52,694 bases of DNA from Candidatus Hydrogenedentes bacterium ADurb.Bin170 (GCA_002070275.1 MWCY01000020.1:1-52694); one strand, 5' to 3'; shown: positions 13,219 to 22,930, counted from the stretch's first letter. A program made the numbers and translations. The notes: generated by a model not told the origin, from the sequence alone.

Positions 13219-14064
13219 ATGACTGATTTGTCTGTTGAATCTGTTGAAAATAGCGGGGCAGGTGATACCGGCTCCGATGACGGTGCCTTCAGCCTGGATT
13301 CCATGCGCCTGCAGCTGGATCAGTTTGAGGGCCCTTTTGAAGTGCTTCTTTATCTGATTAAAGAGCAGGAAATAGATATCTTTGATATTCCCATTCTTCA
13401 AGTAACCCGGCAATATCTCAGTTTTCTTGACATGCTCCGTACGGAACAACTGGATGTTGCCGGCGATTTTCTTATTCTGGCGGCTACGCTGATTCAGATC
13501 AAATCGCGCATGATCCTGCCTGCTGAAATGGAGCAGGACGAAGAAGAGGATCTGGAAGAAGAAGATCCCCGCCTTGATCTGGTCATTAAATTGCTGGAAT
13601 ACAGAAAATTCAGGGATCTGGCACATCTTCTGGGCACCATGGAGGAGAGGCAGGGGGATCGCTTCGGCAGACGGGTCAAACCGGTCTATATTCCCGACGA
13701 AAATGAAGAGGATGCTTTTGAAGTCAGCCTGTATGACCTCATGAAATCCATTCGCGGCATGCTCCGTTTTCTTATGGGAGAGATACAGCACCGTGTCACG
13801 CTGGAAGAGGCGTCTGTTGATGAAAAAATCGCACGGCTGGAAAATCTGCTGGAGATGCGGGAGAGCGTTTCCTGGTCGGATCTGCGTCAGGAATGCCGCA
13901 GCCCGCTGGAGCAGGTCTGTTTTCTTCTCGCCATTCTTGAGATGTGCCGGATGCATCGCCTGAGAGTGCGGCAATACGCCTCTTTCGGCGAGATACGTCT
14001 CTTTGCCCACGACGGCGCGCTTCCTGAGAGCCCGGAGCCGGAAGAAAATGTGGCAGTTCTTTAG
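13219..14064 (+). CDS. scpA: Segregation and condensation protein A
   Basis: 281 residues. ScpA is the kleisin that bridges SMC heads and binds ScpB in the bacterial condensin complex. Visible family features: LDQFEGPFEVLLYLIKEQ near residue 30, DIPILQVTRQYLSFL, LAATLIQIKSRMILP, the acidic linker that follows, and the C-terminal winged-helix end. There is an N-terminal extension of about 28 residues. scpB is not next to it, which is unusual because scpA and scpB are often neighbours. The stop overlaps the start of the YraN-like gene by 17 bases, so the two are probably coupled. Confidence 0.95.
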   Translation: MTDLSVESVENSGAGDTGSDDGAFSLDSMRLQLDQFEGPFEVLLYLIKEQEIDIFDIPILQVTRQYLSFLDMLRTEQLDVAGDFLILAATLIQIKSRMILPAEMEQDEEEDLEEEDPRLDLVIKLLEYRKFRDLAHLLGTMEERQGDRFGRRVKPVYIPDENEEDAFEVSLYDLMKSIRGMLRFLMGEIQHRVTLEEASVDEKIARLENLLEMRESVSWSDLRQECRSPLEQVCFLLAILEMCRMHRLRVRQYASFGEIRLFAHDGALPESPEPEENVAVL

Positions 14065-14431
14065 GAAAGAACGTAAGCCCTGGCTGCTTGCGGAGGATCT
14101 GGCGGCACGGCACCTGAAGAAGCGTGGTTACGCTATTCTTCACCGCAATCTCTGGCTTGATCGCTTTGAACTGGATATTGTGGCGCAAAAAGGGGATACA
14201 GTGGTTTTTGCCGAAGTGCGTTCCCGGAGTGATGCCAGTTCAACCGCACCTCAGGAGACGATTCAACAGACCAAACGCCGTCACCTCAGAGAGGCGGCGC
14301 GCCGTTATATTTCCCGGTATGGTGAAGGGGACTGCTATTATCGTTTTGATGTAATCGCCATTGTGATGCCTCCCGGAGAAAAGCCGGTGGTGACGCATTT
14401 TGAAAATGCATTCGGGATGGAGGAGTGGTGA
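14048..14431 (+). CDS. YraN-like endonuclease-fold protein (UPF0102)
   Basis: 127 residues from the ATG at 14048, which has GGAAG upstream; an in-frame ATG at 14003 would extend further into scpA. Motifs of UPF0102: LAARHLKKRGYAILHRN, ELDIVAQKGDTVVFAEVRSR (the D-ExK-like nuclease core) and the later RFDVIAI. The family has a restriction-endonuclease-like fold and is linked to DNA processing, but its role is not settled. Confidence 0.9.
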   Translation: MWQFFRKERKPWLLAEDLAARHLKKRGYAILHRNLWLDRFELDIVAQKGDTVVFAEVRSRSDASSTAPQETIQQTKRRHLREAARRYISRYGEGDCYYRFDVIAIVMPPGEKPVVTHFENAFGMEEW

Positions 14432-14503
14432 GGATGTGTTCCCGCTGATGTTGCAGAGAAGGATTCAGGATTGCGGCGACTCAAGCCAAAGGAGAAGACT
14501 TGC

Positions 14504-16552
14504 ATGCTTATGTGCCTGACCCTGCTTTGTTGTGCGGCATCTGCCGCCGTATCCACAGGAGAGCATCTGTTTCTGGATGCCGATGCTGCGCAGAGAGCAG
14601 GGCGCTTTGCTGATGCGGGACGGCTTTTTGAACAATGCGCGGAGAGTTCGGAAGATCTGATGCCCTATGCCTGGTCACGGCTGGGGCAGTTGTATGTGCT
14701 GAGCGGCAGAGGAGAAGAAGGGCTTGCGTTATACGAACGTGTCCTGAGCCGCTTTCCGGAAGGGCCCTGGGTGCGTCTGACAAAAGTGCGTCAGGCCGAT
14801 GCCTTTACCAGAATGGGGCGTCGGGAAGAGGCGCGTCAGGCTTCTGAAGCGGCTTTTCAGGGTTTGTCGGTTCATCCGTGGTTTATGAGCGATGCCGCCT
14901 GGCAGCATGCAGAAAACTGTCTGGCACTTCCGGAACACCGGAGAGAGGCATACCGGTTTTATCGTCACATTGCTGAAACGACACTGCTTGTGGCGCTGCG
15001 AACAAAAGCCACTGAGTTTCTGCTGCAGTCGTCCGATGGTGAAGACCGACTGTATGGAATTTACGGGCTTATTCGATCAGGTAATATCACCGATGCCCGG
15101 AAACGCTGGAATCTGGAGAAAAATCCGGAATCTGGTGCTTTTTCAAAGCCGGAGCAGACGGTACTGCTGGATCAGTTCTGCTGGGACACAGGAATGCCTT
15201 TTGAAGAACGGCTTCGCCGTATTGAAGATCTTCTTCGGCAGGAGTCCGGCAAGTTCGAATACAGAGTGTGGCTGATGCTTGTTCTTCGCGAGCAGGCACT
15301 TGCCGGGAACACGGCAGCAGCTGAAGAATTTGCCGCTTTGCTCGTCCGGCACTTTCCTGAGGGCAGAGACGGGGGCGACGGATACTGGTGGCTTTCCGAA
15401 CGCTTTGAAAAGGCAGGGGATACTGCTGGTGCCGACCGCATGTACAAACGCCTTACTGAAGCGTGTCCGGGGCATGTTCGTGCTCCCCGATCCCGGTTTA
15501 ATCTAGCCAACAGAGCCCGGATGGAAGGAAAAAGAGAGGCTGCCCGTTCCTTATATGAACTGCTCGGCGAGGAACATCCCTACACACCTTTTGCGGCGGA
15601 AGGCTATTACCGATGTGCCCGGATGGCTCATGATGCAGGGAATGCAGTGCTGGAGCGTGAGGGATTACAACGGGCGGCTGCGACAGGTATAGAGTATTTT
15701 CATGCCCACAGAGCGCGCTATTTTCTCGCACAGCGTTTCCCGGAAGAAAAGCAGACCGGTGCCCGGATTCAGAGCGCACCGGGACAGCCTTTTTTAATCG
15801 GCGCCCCCTGTCCTGACGAAACGGAGGCGCCTTTGCTTCAGCCGCTGATTTCATCAACTCCCGCCTGGCGGCGCATCCACTTTCTGGGCAGAAATGGGTT
15901 GGAGGAAGGGGACTGGGAGGCGCTGGATCTGATTATGAACAGTGCGCCTTCGTTAAAAAAACTGTGGTTTCCAGTCATCGCCGATGCGGGCTTCATGCGC
16001 ACACTCTTCCAGTATCTTCCCGGCTCCGATACGGATGAGTCCGGCAGGATACCTGAAACGATCAGGCGCCGGCTGGACTATCCCCGGGCTTACTGGGATC
16101 TTGTGGTGCCTGTTGCCAAGGAACTGAATCTGGATCCATATCTCATTCTGGCAGTAGCGCGTCAGGAAAGCGTATTTTGCGCCACCATCATGTCTCACGC
16201 CGGCGCCACGGGCGTGATGCAGCTGATGCCGGCGACAGCCGACTGGCTTGCCCGGGTGGATAGCCGTATTTCACAGAGTCAGGCGGCTAATCTGAAGTCA
16301 CCGGGCAATTCCATTCGCCTGGGCGCTGTTTATCTGGAGCGCATGCTGAAGTGTTCGGAGGGGAATGTGATTTATGCGCTGGCATCATATAATGCCGGGC
16401 CGGGTAATTGTGATAAATGGCGCGCCCGTTTTCCGCAGGCAGATCCGGAAGATTTTATGGAAGCCATTCCCTTCACAGAAACAAGAGACTATGTGCAGAA
16501 AGTAATGGCGAACTATGCGGCATACCTCTCACTGTACCCGCCTGTGCGCTGA
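14504..16552 (+). CDS. Exported soluble-type lytic murein transglycosylase with TPR-like N-terminal region
   Basis: 682 residues from the ATG at 14504 (AGGAG nine bases upstream); a TTG at 14471 is less likely. A signal peptide ends near ASAA (about 13). Residues 20-450 are helical, TPR-like repeats as in Slt70 superhelices. The C-terminal SLT domain contains ILAVARQESVF with the catalytic Glu at about 555, GVMQLMPATA, and LASYNAGPGN. It should cleave the MurNAc-GlcNAc bond of peptidoglycan in the periplasm, leaving 1,6-anhydro ends. It is followed 76 bases later by the ceramidase-like gene. Confidence 0.93.
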   Translation: MLMCLTLLCCAASAAVSTGEHLFLDADAAQRAGRFADAGRLFEQCAESSEDLMPYAWSRLGQLYVLSGRGEEGLALYERVLSRFPEGPWVRLTKVRQADAFTRMGRREEARQASEAAFQGLSVHPWFMSDAAWQHAENCLALPEHRREAYRFYRHIAETTLLVALRTKATEFLLQSSDGEDRLYGIYGLIRSGNITDARKRWNLEKNPESGAFSKPEQTVLLDQFCWDTGMPFEERLRRIEDLLRQESGKFEYRVWLMLVLREQALAGNTAAAEEFAALLVRHFPEGRDGGDGYWWLSERFEKAGDTAGADRMYKRLTEACPGHVRAPRSRFNLANRARMEGKREAARSLYELLGEEHPYTPFAAEGYYRCARMAHDAGNAVLEREGLQRAAATGIEYFHAHRARYFLAQRFPEEKQTGARIQSAPGQPFLIGAPCPDETEAPLLQPLISSTPAWRRIHFLGRNGLEEGDWEALDLIMNSAPSLKKLWFPVIADAGFMRTLFQYLPGSDTDESGRIPETIRRRLDYPRAYWDLVVPVAKELNLDPYLILAVARQESVFCATIMSHAGATGVMQLMPATADWLARVDSRISQSQAANLKSPGNSIRLGAVYLERMLKCSEGNVIYALASYNAGPGNCDKWRARFPQADPEDFMEAIPFTETRDYVQKVMANYAAYLSLYPPVR

Positions 16553-16628
16553 GCGGTATTTGCATCTCTCTGTCCCGGTGGCAATAATAAGCACAATGAC
16601 CAGACTAAACCACGGATTGGAGCATTTC

Positions 16629-17990
16629 ATGAAGAAGCTGTTAACTGCCGGATTTCCTCTTTTTGTATGCATCCTGACTGTTGCGTACAGCGCAGGTACT
16701 TTTGCGCAATCAGGCGGTTGGATGGCCGGAGTGGCGGCGACAGATATTACGCCGGATGAACCGGTCTGGATGGCGGGGTATGCGTCCCGAGTACATGCCG
16801 CGGAGGGCGTGCTGCTCCCGCTGCAGGCAAAAGCGCTGGCACTGCAGGATCAGCAGGGCAACCGCGGGTTGATCTTAACTGCCGATGTGGTCGGCGTGTC
16901 GCGGGAAACGTCGGATCAGATTTTTTCTGCATTGCAGAAAGCGCTCGGACTTGAACGGAAGGAAATGGTGTTCAGTTCCTCACACAGTCACAGCGGGCCG
17001 GTTGTCGGAAATTCTCTTCGGTGCATTTATCCTTATGATGACGAAGAGGCGCGCAAGCTGGACCGTTATACGGAAGCGTTTATTGACAAAATAATTAATC
17101 TGGGAAAACAAGCCTTCGAAAACATCCGGCCTGCCATTCTTTACAGCGGAAATGGCATTGCCCGCTTTGCCGTCAACCGGCGCAACAATCAGGAAGGGGC
17201 GCTGAGTTCATTCACAGCGCTGGAAGGGCCGCAGGATCATGCCGTGCCTGTGCTGAAAGTCAGCGGTGAAGACGGGCAGCTGTATGCTGTCCTATTCGGT
17301 TATGCCTGTCATGCCACCGTGCTCGATGGGTATCTGTGGTCGGGCGATTATCCCGGTTTTGCTCAGAAAGCGCTGGAAGATCGCTATCCCGGAACAACGG
17401 CGCTGTTTTTTGCCGGGTGCGGTGCAGACATGAATCCGCTGCCCCGCCGGCAGATTCCGCTTGTGCAGCAATACGGAGAAACCCTCGCTGCCGCTGTGGC
17501 TGCACAGCTGGAAGGTGAAATGAAACGCCTGGATCCGGTACTAAAGACGGGGTACAGTGAAACCACGCTGGATATGCTGCCTCCGCCTGAGAAAGAGGAA
17601 CTGGAAAAGCAGGTGGCGACGACAAGCGGGTACGAACAGAGGTGCAGTCTCCAACTTCTCGAATCGCTCGAAAAGAACGGGAGTTTGCCCGTCAGCTATC
17701 CCTATCCCCTTCAGGCGTGGAAACTGGGCGGGCAGGGCTTTGCCATGCTTTCCGGCGAGCCGGTCGTGGAATATGCCATTGCCCTGAAAGAGTCACTGGG
17801 GCAGGATCTGTTTGTCATGGGGTATGCCAACGACTATGTGTCCTATATTCCTTCCGAGCGTATCAGAGAAGAAGGCGGGTACGAAGGCTGCAAGTCCCAG
17901 ATTATTTTCGGACTGCCCAACTGCTGGGCGCCGGGACTGGAGGAAAAGATCCTTTCCGGCATGCGCTCCCTTGTTGAATCTCTTCACTAG
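16629..17990 (+). CDS. Exported neutral/alkaline ceramidase-like hydrolase
   Basis: 453 residues from the ATG at 16629 (GGAG upstream); an ATG at 16515 lies inside the previous gene. A signal peptide (about 1-26, ending TFAQ) is followed by the Ceramidase_alk N-terminal domain: GVAATDITPDEPVWMAGY, LTADVVGVSR, and the zinc/active-site motif SSSHSHSGP. Later motifs are ACHATVLDG and FFAGCGADMNP. Many bacterial members lack a proven ceramide substrate, so only zinc-dependent amidase/hydrolase is inferred. It lacks the usual C-terminal immunoglobulin-like domain and is short compared with true ceramidases (about 650). It probably acts outside the cytoplasm. Confidence 0.88.
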   Translation: MKKLLTAGFPLFVCILTVAYSAGTFAQSGGWMAGVAATDITPDEPVWMAGYASRVHAAEGVLLPLQAKALALQDQQGNRGLILTADVVGVSRETSDQIFSALQKALGLERKEMVFSSSHSHSGPVVGNSLRCIYPYDDEEARKLDRYTEAFIDKIINLGKQAFENIRPAILYSGNGIARFAVNRRNNQEGALSSFTALEGPQDHAVPVLKVSGEDGQLYAVLFGYACHATVLDGYLWSGDYPGFAQKALEDRYPGTTALFFAGCGADMNPLPRRQIPLVQQYGETLAAAVAAQLEGEMKRLDPVLKTGYSETTLDMLPPPEKEELEKQVATTSGYEQRCSLQLLESLEKNGSLPVSYPYPLQAWKLGGQGFAMLSGEPVVEYAIALKESLGQDLFVMGYANDYVSYIPSERIREEGGYEGCKSQIIFGLPNCWAPGLEEKILSGMRSLVESLH

Positions 17991-18089
17991 CCTTTTGTTT
18001 GGAACAGGGTAATTCTTAGTATTCACAACTGCGCACCGTTGTGTGTCCGCAAAGAAAATAATAAATATGATATAGACGTTTGGTATATG

Positions 18090-18098
18090 TGTTATAAT
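18090..18098 (+). promoter_or_regulatory. Extended -10 promoter of the sensor kinase gene
   Basis: TGT followed by perfect TATAAT in a very AT-rich stretch, about 117 bases upstream of the start codon. There is no good -35 box, as often with extended -10 promoters. Confidence 0.5.
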
Positions 18099-18172
18099 AT
18101 CAGTAAACTAATTAACGTGAATAATGAAATAAGAAAATACAGATGTTGTTTTCAATAGGTCGATAAGTTGTA

Positions 18173-18189
18173 TCTCAGCCTGGCTGAGA
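18173..18189. promoter_or_regulatory. Palindrome TCTCAGCC-T-GGCTGAGA in the kinase leader
   Basis: Perfect 8-base arms around one T, 25 bases before the kinase ATG and just upstream of its ribosome site (AGGAAAGG). It could be an operator or a small leader hairpin. Confidence 0.5.
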
Positions 18190-18214
18190 ATCGTCGGCAG
18201 GAAAGGATCGGGTT

Positions 18215-20671
18215 ATGGCAAAAGAAAGTACACATCCTGTCGGGAGCGGGTGGCTGAAGTACTTCCTGAACAGGGACGGGCTGATGCTGGGCAGCGGCAT
18301 GTTTCTGGAACTGCTCCTTTCCATTTCAGCGCTTCTGATTCGTTCGGCCATGTACTCATCGGGAGAAGCCTTTCGTGCTTTTTTTTCGTTTATTTCCCCT
18401 TCCCAGTTGTTTCTTATTAACAGCTGTATCGGTTTTTTTGCCGCGACGTTAATCGCTGCCGGTCTGATAAAACTGGCATACAGGCTTCGAATTACAGTGA
18501 ACGCGCGATACTGGGTCTATGTTGCCAGTGGCTTGTTCATTGTGTATCGTTCCTTTGATATTCTCCAGTCCTACCGCTGGCAAGCAATTGGGACATTTCT
18601 AGGAACTTCCCAGCCCGTAGACCTTTATATTTCCAATGTACTGCTTGTTTCGAGTTGTTTGTCGCTGCTGATCGGGCTGGTTCGCGCACTGCTTGATTCG
18701 GACCTTGCCAATAAAACGCTTGAAAGCCAGAATACGGTACTCATCTATCAGATTCATCAGCTTCAACGTCTGGAGGAAAACGCCCGAAAAAACGAAACGC
18801 AATTGACCGTTCTGTTGAACTCCATTTCTTCTCCCATCTTTTTTACGACTGTGGACGGTATTATTCTGGCGTGCAACGATACGTTTGTAAGGCTTTTCGG
18901 CAAAGGGGAAACGGATCTGAAGTCCAGGCATTTGCGTGATGTGCTTCCATTTCATCTTTTTCTGCAGGGAAAAAACTGTGCTGAGGAGGTGGCTGCTTCA
19001 GGCGAAATGCAGTTCTTTAAGGGAAAACACCGGGATCGAGTCTATGAATGTACGATGTATCCTGTGGTGGTGTACTCCGGAGAGATCAGCCATATTTGTA
19101 CGCTGGCGCTGGATATTACCGAGAAATTGCGTGCGGAAGAGGAACTGCGTCTTCTGGAAGCGGCTGTATCCAATACAGCGGAAAGCATTATGATTACCGA
19201 CACGGAAGGAGAGATTAAATACGTCAATCCCGCCTTCGAAATCATGACCGGGTACACAGCACAGGAAACAAAAAACCGACCGTCTTCTTTTTTGGGGGAT
19301 CAGTCGCAGACTAAAGTATCCTTTCGTGAGATGTGGCGTACGTTGCAGCAGGGTCAGGTATGGCGAGGCATATTTTTAAATAAGCGTAAAGACGGTTCTT
19401 CTTATGAAGAAAAGGCAACAATTTCGCCCATAACTGATGAGCAGGGGTGCATCACCCACTATGTGGCTGTTAAGCGCGATGTTTCTCAGGAACAGCAAAT
19501 GGAGCAGCACCTGATTCAGATTCAGAAGATGAAAAATCTGGGCCTTCTTGCCGGCGGCATTGCTCATAATCTGAATAATGCCTTGACCATCATTCTGGGG
19601 CGGAGCGAACTGGCACTGGAATTAATGGCTGCAGATGAACCTGCACGGGAAAGCATAGGAGTGGTTATACGGACAGCTCAGACCTCCTCGAAACTGATCA
19701 AACAGATATTGACATTTGCAAAGCAAAATTCCAAGGAAGCGGAAGTGGTAAAAGTGGGACCTTTGCTTCAGGAATCTATCAAGGTCATGCGTTCCTGCTT
19801 CCCTACAAACATCACCATTCACGAGAACATAAATGCTTTGAATGCACTTGCACTGGTGGACCCCAATGAACTGCAGCAGATTGTCGTTAATCTTCTTGAA
19901 AATTCGCAGCATGCCCTTCAGCCTGACGGCGGCAGCATAGATATTTCACTGGATCTCATTGATCTGGAGGAAGTGACGCCTACCCTGACCGGCAATTTAC
20001 CTTCGGGAAGATATTTGCGGTTTACAGTGTCCGACACAGGGCATGGTATGGATCCGCAGGTGGCGGAACACGCCTTTGATCCTTTTTACAGCACTAAAGA
20101 TGTGGGCGAAGGGATGGGACTCGGTCTTTCTACTGTGCATGGGAGTGTGAAGCGCGTTGGCGGAGGCATCAGGCTGTACAGTTCACCGGGTGCGGGCACT
20201 ACGATAGAAATTTTCTGGCCTGAAGAAAAGATGCGCCCTCTTAAACCTGCTTTTGCAGTTGAGTCAAAGCCGGATGGGAAAGGAATTTCCGTCCTGGTTG
20301 TGGATGATCTTCAGGATATTGTGGAAATGATGGTGGTAGGCCTGAAAAGTTACGGATTCCAGGTCAAGATATTTTCGGACAGTGCCAGTGCGCTGGAATT
20401 TATGGAGCAGGATCCGGCAGCCATTGATATTGCGGTACTGGATTATATGATGCCTAAAATGAACGGCATAGAGCTGGCTAAAAGACTGCGAGCGTTCAAA
20501 CCGGATCTGCCTTCTGTTCTGCTCAGCGGTTATCGCATGGATGTAAGTGATGGAGAGGCGAAGGAGGTTGGCTTTGTTGCCATTCTGTCCAAGCCTATTC
20601 TGATTGAGGAGCTTGCCCGCACTCTGGTTCGGTATGCAAAGACCTCTGATCAGGAACCGCCTGTCGTCTGA
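18215..20671 (+). CDS. Membrane-bound hybrid sensor histidine kinase with PAS domains
   Basis: 818 residues. About four membrane helices (residues 25-175), a short coiled coil, two PAS domains (about 200-310 and 315-430; the second with ITDTEGEIKYVNPAFEIMTG), then a HisKA/HATPase core. The phosphorylated His is H451 in GGIAHNLNNALTIILG, the HNLNN variant of the HDFNN kinase class. ATPase motifs are VNLLENSQHAL, DTGHGMD and GEGMGLGLS. A C-terminal receiver domain (about 690-805) has VLVVDD and the phospho-acceptor D743 in AVLDYMMPKMNG. It senses an unknown signal at the inner membrane. No separate response regulator or DNA-binding output lies nearby, so it either feeds a distant partner or acts through its own receiver. 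Confidence 0.94.
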   Translation: MAKESTHPVGSGWLKYFLNRDGLMLGSGMFLELLLSISALLIRSAMYSSGEAFRAFFSFISPSQLFLINSCIGFFAATLIAAGLIKLAYRLRITVNARYWVYVASGLFIVYRSFDILQSYRWQAIGTFLGTSQPVDLYISNVLLVSSCLSLLIGLVRALLDSDLANKTLESQNTVLIYQIHQLQRLEENARKNETQLTVLLNSISSPIFFTTVDGIILACNDTFVRLFGKGETDLKSRHLRDVLPFHLFLQGKNCAEEVAASGEMQFFKGKHRDRVYECTMYPVVVYSGEISHICTLALDITEKLRAEEELRLLEAAVSNTAESIMITDTEGEIKYVNPAFEIMTGYTAQETKNRPSSFLGDQSQTKVSFREMWRTLQQGQVWRGIFLNKRKDGSSYEEKATISPITDEQGCITHYVAVKRDVSQEQQMEQHLIQIQKMKNLGLLAGGIAHNLNNALTIILGRSELALELMAADEPARESIGVVIRTAQTSSKLIKQILTFAKQNSKEAEVVKVGPLLQESIKVMRSCFPTNITIHENINALNALALVDPNELQQIVVNLLENSQHALQPDGGSIDISLDLIDLEEVTPTLTGNLPSGRYLRFTVSDTGHGMDPQVAEHAFDPFYSTKDVGEGMGLGLSTVHGSVKRVGGGIRLYSSPGAGTTIEIFWPEEKMRPLKPAFAVESKPDGKGISVLVVDDLQDIVEMMVVGLKSYGFQVKIFSDSASALEFMEQDPAAIDIAVLDYMMPKMNGIELAKRLRAFKPDLPSVLLSGYRMDVSDGEAKEVGFVAILSKPILIEELARTLVRYAKTSDQEPPVV

Positions 20672-20786
20672 TTTTTAAAACCTGAAATCGTTCCTTTTTT
20701 CTCCGGGCGGTACAAAGGAGAATACACTGATTCTTCTGATCATATCCGGGGGCTGGCGCCACGGCATAGGCGTATTGTTGCGCCTG

Positions 20787-20795
20787 TGCTATAAT
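20787..20795 (+). promoter_or_regulatory. Extended -10 promoter of the lipoprotein gene
   Basis: TGC followed by TATAAT, about 115 bases upstream of the GTG start at 20910; no good -35 box. Confidence 0.5.
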
Positions 20796-20909
20796 TCCCT
20801 GTAAAAACACTCATTTGCAGCATGTTTTTTCGTGCCGTTGGCGGCTTTTGCGCTGATCCCGACAGCAGATGCTTCCGATTTCTGCAAAACATTCAGGGAA
20901 AAAATAATC

Positions 20910-22022
20910 GTGAAAAAAAACTGTTTTCTTCTGATGGCAGCAACAGTGCTCCTGGTGTCAGGATGTTCCGCCCGGCGCCCTCTGGCACACTCAGATATTC
21001 TTCAGCAGTATGAGCGGCCTGCTGTCAGTCTCAGTATCCCTCAGGAAAAGATAACGGTTGCCGTGTCGCCTGTACGGCAGACCCTGCAGATCGGGGGCAC
21101 GATGACTGCAGTGCTGGGTGCCGGTATCAGTGCCCTGCAGGACGGGCACTATGCACGGCGTATTGAAGAAGTGCTCGGCGAATATGACTTCGGTAAAGTC
21201 CTTGCCGACCGGCTCACAGCTGCACTGGAACAGGTGTTCCCTTCTCCGGCAAAAGCGATCGGTGCGCCCGGCTCGACCGCCGGTTTTCACAGTATTCAGG
21301 CGGCAAGAAAAGCCCGGCTGCAGGGGCTGCAGAAGCGCGGTTTCGATGCGGTGCTGGATCTTGAAAGTCTCTATGGCATTTACGGAGCCGAGGGGTTGCT
21401 GGCGATCAGGCTGAAGGGCGAGCTGATTGATCTCAAAACGGGGAATCGTTTATGGCGCAATGATATCACTGCCTATACCCTTGACCTGTATGAAGGAAGG
21501 CGCTGGCGGGATCCGATGGAACGGCTTAGTCCAAACCTGATGTCGCCCCGGTTCAGCTCCGATCGGGACGCCGTGGAACAATGGCTTCGAAATGACGGGG
21601 AAGCGCTGCGCCGGGCTTTTGAATTGGCGGCGGCGCAGCTCGCAGAAGCCTTTTTGTGTGATCTGGGCGCCGGTGAAAGTGCCGGCGGTTGTGCGCTTTT
21701 GGGAACCAACGCTTTTCTTGACGGTAAATATGAGGCAAGCCTCTCCTATTTCCGGCGTGCCCGGGCTTTGGCGCCTGAAGATCCTGCCATTGCAAACGGG
21801 CTGGTGCTCGCATTGTTTCACACCGGCGCCCGTGAGCAGGCGCTGTCTCTTGCAGAAAGCGCGCTTGCAACGGCACCCGATTATCTTCCTCTCTGCTATA
21901 ATCTCGCCTGGTGGTATGGTGTCGTGCTGAAACAACCGGAGCCGGGGCAGCGTTACTATGACCAGTCTCTTTCGCTTGGTGCGCACCCTGCGCGCCGTCT
22001 AAAACGTGCGTTTATGCACTAA
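20910..22022 (+). CDS. Predicted lipoprotein with TPR-like C-terminal region
   Basis: 370 residues from the GTG at 20910, chosen because AGGGAA lies nine bases upstream and the product then begins with a textbook lipoprotein signal: KK, hydrophobic core, LVSGC with Cys19. An in-frame GTG at 20832 would add 26 unlikely residues. The mature protein has a first domain with GGTMTAVLGAGISALQDG and LADRLTAALEQVF, somewhat like periplasmic lipoproteins that test for activity of secretion or curli-type systems. A tetratricopeptide-like end follows (about 255-365: LGTNAFLDGKYEASLSYFRR, ALFHTGAREQALSLAES). I do not recognise the family. It should be membrane-anchored on the periplasmic side. menB follows after 12 bases. 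Confidence 0.75.
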   Translation: MKKNCFLLMAATVLLVSGCSARRPLAHSDILQQYERPAVSLSIPQEKITVAVSPVRQTLQIGGTMTAVLGAGISALQDGHYARRIEEVLGEYDFGKVLADRLTAALEQVFPSPAKAIGAPGSTAGFHSIQAARKARLQGLQKRGFDAVLDLESLYGIYGAEGLLAIRLKGELIDLKTGNRLWRNDITAYTLDLYEGRRWRDPMERLSPNLMSPRFSSDRDAVEQWLRNDGEALRRAFELAAAQLAEAFLCDLGAGESAGGCALLGTNAFLDGKYEASLSYFRRARALAPEDPAIANGLVLALFHTGAREQALSLAESALATAPDYLPLCYNLAWWYGVVLKQPEPGQRYYDQSLSLGAHPARRLKRAFMH

Positions 22023-22034
22023 CAGGAATATGTC

Positions 22035-22862
22035 ATGACTTCCATCATTCACTGGCAGCCGGCAGGCACTTATCAGGAAATTCTTTATGCGAAAGCGGAA
22101 GGAATAGCCAAAATCACGATTAACCGGCCCCATCGGCACAATGCTTTCACGCCTCTGACTAATGATGAAATCAGTGACGCCCTCCGGGACGCGCGCTTTG
22201 ATTCGTCTGTGGGTGTGATTATCCTGACCGGTATGGGCGAGCGTGCCTTTTGCAGCGGCGGCGATCAGAAAATAAGGGGAGAGGCAGGGTATGTTGATGG
22301 TGCTTCCAATCAGGAACGGCTGAACGTGCTGGATCTGCATCGGCAAATCCGCACCTGCCCGAAGCCTGTCATTGCCATGGTTGCCGGCTATGCGATAGGC
22401 GGCGGAAATATCCTTGCCATGGTCTGTGATCTGACCATTGCCGCAGACAACGCCGTCTTCGGTCAGACCGGTCCGAGGGTCGGTTCTTTTGATGCCGGGT
22501 ACGGGTCGGCACATCTTGCCCGCATGGTGGGTCAGAAAAAAGCCCGGGAAATCTGGTTCCTCTGCCGCCAGTACAACGCACAGCAGGCGTTGGAGATGGG
22601 GCTTGTGAACACAGTGGTTCCGCTGGCGGAACTGGAAAAAGAGACGGTGCAGTGGTGCCGTGAGATTATGCGCAATTCTCCGACGGCTTTACGCTTTATC
22701 AAAGCGGCAATGAATGCGGATGAAGACGGTCAGGCGGGACTGATGGAACTTGCAGGAAACGCCACCAGCCTCTTTTATCGCTCGGAAGAAGGGCAGGAGG
22801 GGCGAAACGCCTTTCTTGAAAAAAGAGATCCCGACTTCAGCCGCTTCCCCAGAAACCCATGA
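22035..22862 (+). CDS. menB: 1,4-dihydroxy-2-naphthoyl-CoA synthase
   Basis: 275 residues. MenB closes the second ring in menaquinone synthesis, converting o-succinylbenzoyl-CoA to 1,4-dihydroxy-2-naphthoyl-CoA. It is a crotonase-fold enzyme. MenB-specific signs, beyond the general enoyl-CoA hydratase pattern, are [31 protein letters not shown] and the C-terminal [20 protein letters not shown]. No other men gene is in the window. It follows the lipoprotein gene closely and is probably read from its transcript. Confidence 0.95.
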   Translation: MTSIIHWQPAGTYQEILYAKAEGIAKITINRPHRHNAFTPLTNDEISDALRDARFDSSVGVIILTGMGERAFCSGGDQKIRGEAGYVDGASNQERLNVLDLHRQIRTCPKPVIAMVAGYAIGGGNILAMVCDLTIAADNAVFGQTGPRVGSFDAGYGSAHLARMVGQKKAREIWFLCRQYNAQQALEMGLVNTVVPLAELEKETVQWCREIMRNSPTALRFIKAAMNADEDGQAGLMELAGNATSLFYRSEEGQEGRNAFLEKRDPDFSRFPRNP

Positions 22863-22901
22863 AATAACCGGAGCTGCTTTCGGACGAATCATCATGAACG
22901 G

Positions 22902-22930
22902 TTGAAGCGAAAGTCATATTCCAGTATTAT
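22902..22930 (+). promoter_or_regulatory. Putative promoter of the trpCFBA operon
   Basis: TTGAAG, 17 bases, TATTAT. The start would be near 22937, giving a leader of about 89 bases before trpC. I see no Trp-rich leader peptide and no terminator/antiterminator pair in it. Confidence 0.5.

Noticed and set aside
22035-22862. Generic enoyl-CoA hydratase for beta-oxidation
   Set aside because: The [15 protein letters not shown] and C-terminal [11 protein letters not shown] motifs are specific to MenB.
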